Origin: Mollicutes bacterium | Lineage (GTDB): Bacteria > Bacillota_I > Bacilli_A > Izemoplasmatales > Izemoplasmataceae | Assembly (NCBI GenBank): GCA_003551405.1 | Contig: PUMO01000021.1 | Location: forward strand, 1 to 5,118 | Direction of reading: 5' to 3' | Length of the DNA: 5,118 nt | Part shown: piece by piece, positions 4,674 through 5,118 of the stretch | Layout of the letters: every line of letters starts with the position of its first letter | Numbering within the stretch: the stretch's first letter is position 1 | The notes under the pieces: model-generated | Told to the model about the DNA's origin: nothing | Seen by the model: the letters and a program-made list of their open reading frames with translations, nothing else | Database searches by the model: none | Program-made: the position numbers and the translations under genes

Positions 4674-5118
4674 TGTTGCCCCTTAAAATTGCGTTTCGTT
4701 TTTTATTTGCTTCTAAACTTCAAACTGTCTTAATTATGGTCGGCATCGGCATTGGGGTGAGTGTGCAAATATTCATTGGGTCTTTAATTGACGGCCTTCA
4801 GGATGATTTGCTTGATTCCACGATTGGAAATCAACCGCATATTACTATTAGTGCGCCAGCACGCAATGAACGCTTGGATGATGATATGGCGCGTTTTCAA
4901 ACCATCCAGGATTTTGATGACGATTTTACTGCTACGGCTCGTACGCTTGAAGGCCCTGCGAATATCTTGGGTGATGAAACGGACCCCGTTGTCATCCGTG
5001 GGTTTGATTATGAGGAATCCGAAGGCATTTATGGCTTTTCACAAAGACTAAAAAGCGGACGGTTAGCGGAAAGTGACGACGAAGTTGTAATTGGAAAAGA
5101 TTTATTCGAGTTACAGGA
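4673..5118 (+). CDS. ABC transporter permease, LolC/LolE/MacB-like, N-terminal part (runs off the window)
   Basis: The first 148 codons of an FtsX-superfamily permease are present and the frame stays open to the right edge. It starts MLPLKIAFRFLFASKLQT, followed by one membrane helix (about 18-38, TVLIMVGIGIGVSVQIFIG) and then SLIDGLQDDLLDSTIGNQPHITI, which matches the layout of LolC/LolE proteins just after their first helix. An acidic extracytoplasmic domain follows, with VVIRGFDYEE (106-115) and DEVVIGKDLF (136-145), typical of the MacB-PCD-like fold. The remaining helices and the ATPase subunit should lie to the right. AAGGGGG (4659-4665) sits 7 bases before the ATG, whose first base is the last base of the upstream TAA, so translation is probably coupled. 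The cargo is unknown; in a Gram-positive the outer-membrane Lol role would not apply. Confidence 0.85.
   Translation, partial: MLPLKIAFRFLFASKLQTVLIMVGIGIGVSVQIFIGSLIDGLQDDLLDSTIGNQPHITISAPARNERLDDDMARFQTIQDFDDDFTATARTLEGPANILGDETDPVVIRGFDYEESEGIYGFSQRLKSGRLAESDDEVVIGKDLFELQ

Noticed and set aside
4788..5051. An 87-codon plus-strand frame near the right edge
   Set aside because: It is a shadow of the ABC permease frame starting at 4673, which shows the family N-terminus, a membrane helix and a coupled start.

Overview
The window looks like chromosomal housekeeping DNA from a low-to-moderate GC Gram-positive bacterium (Bacillota, probably Bacilli or an Erysipelotrichia/Tenericutes-like relative). 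Supporting points are a gpsA tail followed directly by an HU gene (a neighbourhood known from Bacilli), strong AAGGAGG-type ribosome binding sites, sigma-A-like promoters, short U-tract terminators and a KtrA/KtrC-type potassium-channel regulator. All genes read cleanly with the standard bacterial code. Lineage is inferred from these traits and not from any database search. No tRNA, rRNA, CRISPR array, insertion sequence or phage gene was seen.

Layout. (1) Bases 1-339 hold the 3' end of gpsA, whose terminator stem starts inside the last codons. (2) Bases 361-749 are a self-contained HU unit: extended -10 promoter, ribosome binding site, 90-residue HU and a perfect hairpin terminator. (3) Bases 809-1930 encode a cytoplasmic protein made almost entirely of about ten ankyrin repeats. 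(4) On the minus strand, 2632-1898 encodes a CPBP-family (Abi/Rce1-like) membrane protease. Its last 33 bases overlap the ankyrin gene tail to tail, and its probable terminator lies inside the ankyrin coding sequence. (5) A 99-base divergent control region carries overlapping promoters and a small inverted repeat. (6) Bases 2732 to the right edge form a likely four-gene operon on the plus strand: a KtrA/KtrC RCK subunit, the RdgB/HAM1 nucleotide pyrophosphatase, a 210-residue cobalamin-binding protein without a DNA-binding domain, and the N-terminal part of a LolC/LolE/MacB-like ABC transporter permease, which starts on the last base of the previous stop codon.

How the genes may work together. 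GpsA supplies glycerol-3-phosphate for lipids, HU compacts DNA, KtrC gates potassium uptake and RdgB cleans the dNTP pool. These are ordinary functions. The least ordinary part is the right end, where a stand-alone B12-binding protein of CarH-like sequence is translationally coupled to an ABC permease. The ankyrin/CPBP convergent pair, with overlapping coding ends and a terminator embedded in the opposing gene, is the second point of interest. No clearly new multi-gene system can be proven from this window alone.
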